The notes below the pieces were generated by a model. The model searched no databases and was not told the DNA's origin. It saw only the letters and a program-made list of their open reading frames with translations. A stretch of DNA of 64,000 nt from Lachnospiraceae bacterium. Its GTDB lineage: Bacteria > Bacillota > Clostridia > Lachnospirales > Lachnospiraceae. Where the stretch lies: contig JAETRD010000004.1 in the NCBI GenBank assembly GCA_021770345.1, forward strand, positions 1-64,000. Direction: 5' to 3'. Of this stretch, positions 61,904 to 64,000 are shown in pieces (the first letter of the stretch is position 1; each line of letters opens with the position of its first letter). The position numbers and the translations under genes are program-made.

Positions 61904-62826
61904 TCCTCCTCCGCCGTATCCCGTGTGAATTCCCCGATCATTTTCACTTCCGGCTCCAGCGCCACACCGAACTGCCGCTGCACCTCGCCGCTGACATCCC
62001 ATATCAGCTTTCGGATATCCTCTGCCGTGGCGCCGCCCGTGTTCACCACAAAACCGCAGTGCTTTTCCGAAACCTGCGCACCGCCGACCCGGTACCCGCG
62101 CATTCCGGCGTCCATGATAAGCTTTCCGGCAAAATACCCTTGCGGACGCTTAAAAGTACTCCCCGCACTCGGGCACTCTAACGGCTGTTTTGACGTGCGC
62201 TGTATGCGCAATTCTTCCATGCGCGCTCTGATGGCTGCGGGCTCTCCCGGTGTAAGATGCAGAACCACCTGTTTCACAAGATAACCGTTCCGGAGAATGC
62301 AGCTGCTGCGGTAATCCAATTCGAGCTCCCCTGCGGAAAGTTCTCTCTCATTCCCGTCCCTGTCAATCACCACAGCCGACTCTATGATATCCTTCATCTC
62401 GCCGCCATAGGCCCCCGCATTCATCACGACGGCACCGCCGACGGTTCCCGGGATTCCGGCCGCAAACTCCATACCGCAAAGCCCATGCGCGAGTGCGGTC
62501 TGCGCCGTCCGCGACAGGAGCATACCCGCTCCCGCCTCGATCCGCTCTCCCCGCACCGTGGCGTCTTCATCCCTTGCGAGCGTTTCTATCACCAACCCCC
62601 GGATTCCGCCGTCGCCAACCAGCAGATTGCTGCCGTTTCCGATCACGCAGTAAGATTCTCCGTACCTTTGACACAGCCTGATTACGGGTGCGAGCTGTTC
62701 TGTTCTCGGACGAACCAGCATATCGGCCGGGCCTCCCACACGAAAGGTCGTGTGGCCGCTCATAGGCTCCTGCCTCAGGACGGGCCCTGCGATTTTTTCC
62801 AATTCTTCTAAAAACTGCCGATCCAT
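61897..62826 (-). CDS. murB: UDP-N-acetylenolpyruvoylglucosamine reductase
   Basis: 309 residues, type IIa-like MurB without the C-terminal Tyr loop of E. coli. Reduces the enolpyruvyl group to make UDP-MurNAc. FAD site VIGNGSNLLVGDGGIRGLVI, GIPGTVGGAVVMNAGAYGGE, the catalytic Ser region ECPSAGSTFKRPQG and the C-terminal AQVSEKHCGFVVNTGGATAE. GGAG lies before the ATG. Confidence 0.96.
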   Translation of the reverse strand: MDRQFLEELEKIAGPVLRQEPMSGHTTFRVGGPADMLVRPRTEQLAPVIRLCQRYGESYCVIGNGSNLLVGDGGIRGLVIETLARDEDATVRGERIEAGAGMLLSRTAQTALAHGLCGMEFAAGIPGTVGGAVVMNAGAYGGEMKDIIESAVVIDRDGNERELSAGELELDYRSSCILRNGYLVKQVVLHLTPGEPAAIRARMEELRIQRTSKQPLECPSAGSTFKRPQGYFAGKLIMDAGMRGYRVGGAQVSEKHCGFVVNTGGATAEDIRKLIWDVSGEVQRQFGVALEPEVKMIGEFTRDTAEEED

Positions 62827-62833
62827 ACTATCT

Positions 62834-62930
62834 CCATTCCGGCGTCAGCCATTTATCGCCACGCGGTTTCCCATTCCGGCGCCAGCCATTTATCGCCACG
62901 CGGTTTCCCATTCCGGCGTCAGCCGTTCAT
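62834..62930. repeat. Tandem 37-bp repeats, about 2.5 copies
   Basis: Units start at 62834, 62871 and 62908 with CCATTCCGGCG; the first two are almost identical over 37 bp, the third is partial. They fill the murB-aminopeptidase gap. There are no spacers, so this is not CRISPR. Confidence 0.9.
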
Positions 62931-62942
62931 GCTGCGCTGCCT

Positions 62943-64000
62943 TTATTTCTGATCCGTCAAAAACGCCACATATCCGCGATATGCCTCATACAGGTCGACC
63001 TTGCTGATAATCTCCCACGGCGCATGCATATTCAGCACCGCCACACCGCTGTCGATCACGCGCATGCCGTAATTTGCCAGAATATAGGCGATCGTGCCTC
63101 CGCCTCCCTGATCCACTTTTCCAAGCTCCGCGGTCTGGAACGAAACATCGTTTCCGTCCATAATCGCCCGCAGCGCTCCGATATATTCCGCGTTTGCATC
63201 GTTCGAGCCGTTTTTGCCCCGCGCGCCGGTATACTTGTTAAACACCATCCCTCTGCCGAAGTAAGCTGCATTGCGCTTTGTCATCACCGACGGGAAATTC
63301 GGATCAAACGCCGCCGACACGTCGGAGGAAAGCACCGAAGAGTTTGCAAGCGCCCGGCGAAGCGCGAGCTCCGAGTACACGCCCGCCGCGTTCATAATCT
63401 CCGCGACCGTGTTCTCGAAGAAGCGCGACTGCATTCCGCTCGCTCCGACGCTGCCGATCTCCTCTTTGTCAACCAGCAGGCACACACTCGTAATCTCCGG
63501 GTCTTTCATCTGTGCGACAGCCGCAAACGACGGGTAAGCGCACACGCGGTCATCATGCCCATAACCCATGATCATGCTGCGGTCAAAGCCGTAATCCCGC
63601 GCCTCCCCGGCCGGAACAACCTCGATCTCCGCGGAGAGAAAATCCTCCTCTTCCATACCATATTCCTTTTCGAGGATTTTCATGATATTTGCTTTTACTT
63701 TTTCCTTGATGTCATCTTTTCCTTCCCCGTTCCCCGCCGTCGGGATGCTTCCAATCATCAGGTCAAGGTTCTCTCCCTCGATCACTTTGGCCGCCTTTTT
63801 CTCCAGCTGCTCCGCCGAAAGATGCACAAGCAGATCACTCACGCCAAACACCGGGTCTTTCGGCTTATCGCCGATATTCACCTGCACCACCGTGCCGTCT
63901 TTCTTTGCGATCACCCCGTGCAGCGCCAGCGGAAGCGCAACCCACTGGTATTTCTTGATTCCCCCGTAATAGTGGGTATCCAGCATCGCATAATCGGCAT
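62943..64000 (-). CDS. M18 family aminopeptidase (5' end outside window)
   Basis: At least 352 residues; the N-terminal part, with the first metal-binding His, lies beyond the right edge. Visible M18 features are MIMGYGHDDRVCAYPSFAA, LLVDKEEIGSVGASGMQSR with metal-binding Glu, and the C-terminal DSGVAVLNMHAPWEIISKVD with His. It removes N-terminal acidic or neutral residues from peptides in the cytoplasm. The open frame reaches base 64000 upstream of the first visible ATG. Confidence 0.9.
   Translation of the reverse strand, partial: ADYAMLDTHYYGGIKKYQWVALPLALHGVIAKKDGTVVQVNIGDKPKDPVFGVSDLLVHLSAEQLEKKAAKVIEGENLDLMIGSIPTAGNGEGKDDIKEKVKANIMKILEKEYGMEEEDFLSAEIEVVPAGEARDYGFDRSMIMGYGHDDRVCAYPSFAAVAQMKDPEITSVCLLVDKEEIGSVGASGMQSRFFENTVAEIMNAAGVYSELALRRALANSSVLSSDVSAAFDPNFPSVMTKRNAAYFGRGMVFNKYTGARGKNGSNDANAEYIGALRAIMDGNDVSFQTAELGKVDQGGGGTIAYILANYGMRVIDSGVAVLNMHAPWEIISKVDLYEAYRGYVAFLTDQK

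Noticed and set aside
62834-62930. CRISPR array
   Set aside because: The units are contiguous with no spacers and there are no cas genes.

Overview
The window looks like a chromosome segment of a butyrate-forming, Gram-positive anaerobe of the Clostridia, most probably Lachnospiraceae. Supporting signs are a clustered crotonyl-CoA/butyryl-CoA pathway with electron-transfer flavoprotein, a type III glutamine synthetase, the rapZ-whiA-crh block, an FtsEX/CtpA cell-wall cluster, Gram-positive style GGAGG ribosome sites and TTGACA/TATAAT promoters. Most genes are on the minus strand. No phage, insertion sequence or CRISPR array was seen.

Layout: 1-302 is the 5' part of an Rpn-type nuclease. 491-5856 is thl-hbd-bcd-etfB-etfA (no crotonase), preceded by a near-consensus Rex operator. 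6271-8833 holds a coiled-coil/SleB cell-wall hydrolase divergent from a degenerate HD-GYP protein. 8989-11842 is a TrpXYZ-like ABC importer. 12000-19522 carries small membrane/YbjQ genes, carAB, a GNAT-like membrane protein, an MFS exporter and two tiny overlapping ORFs. 19616-25779 is the most intriguing block: a tandem HTH-TPR-HTH-TPR regulator, tail-to-tail with a 48-residue secreted peptide gene, next to an FtsX-type ABC exporter. 25874-29268 has glpK with an attenuator-like leader, a YtaF/MntP-like membrane protein, a small ORF and a LytTR regulator whose probable binding repeats sit just upstream of the small-ORF promoter.

29389-32302 is a threonine block (ACT protein, hom and an apgM-like candidate homoserine kinase). 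32459-34547 has an SPFH protein with three zinc ribbons and a Tim44-like membrane protein. 34540-40519 is prfB (with programmed frameshift), vanZ, ctpA, an M23 hydrolase, ftsX and ftsE. 40544-43369 has a CdaR-type regulator, a YitT protein and a WecG/TagA transferase, followed by a 421-base gene-free stretch with a cluster of DnaA-box-like 9-mers. 43791-49398 has an NlpC/P60 hydrolase, trxB, yjfB-like, ridA, cvfB-like, an acyl-ACP thioesterase, tRNA-Gln and a YigZ protein; 49586-52243 is a class A penicillin-binding protein. 52397-57429 is a nitrogen block: pseudo-receiver protein, a candidate small RNA, an Amt-PII fusion and glnN with an attenuator-like leader. 57871-64000 has fba, a lipid kinase, crh-like, whiA, rapZ, murB and a truncated M18 aminopeptidase.

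Themes: central carbon and redox (butyrate, glpK, fba, Rex and Crh signals), nitrogen (carAB, amt-PII, glnN) and envelope growth (FtsEX, four wall hydrolases or proteases, PBP1). Several regulators have altered signalling residues: HD-GYP without its metal motifs, a receiver with Glu instead of Asp, a pseudo-receiver with Gly, and an HPr-like protein with Glu instead of His15. Short palindromic leader elements recur in front of unrelated genes.
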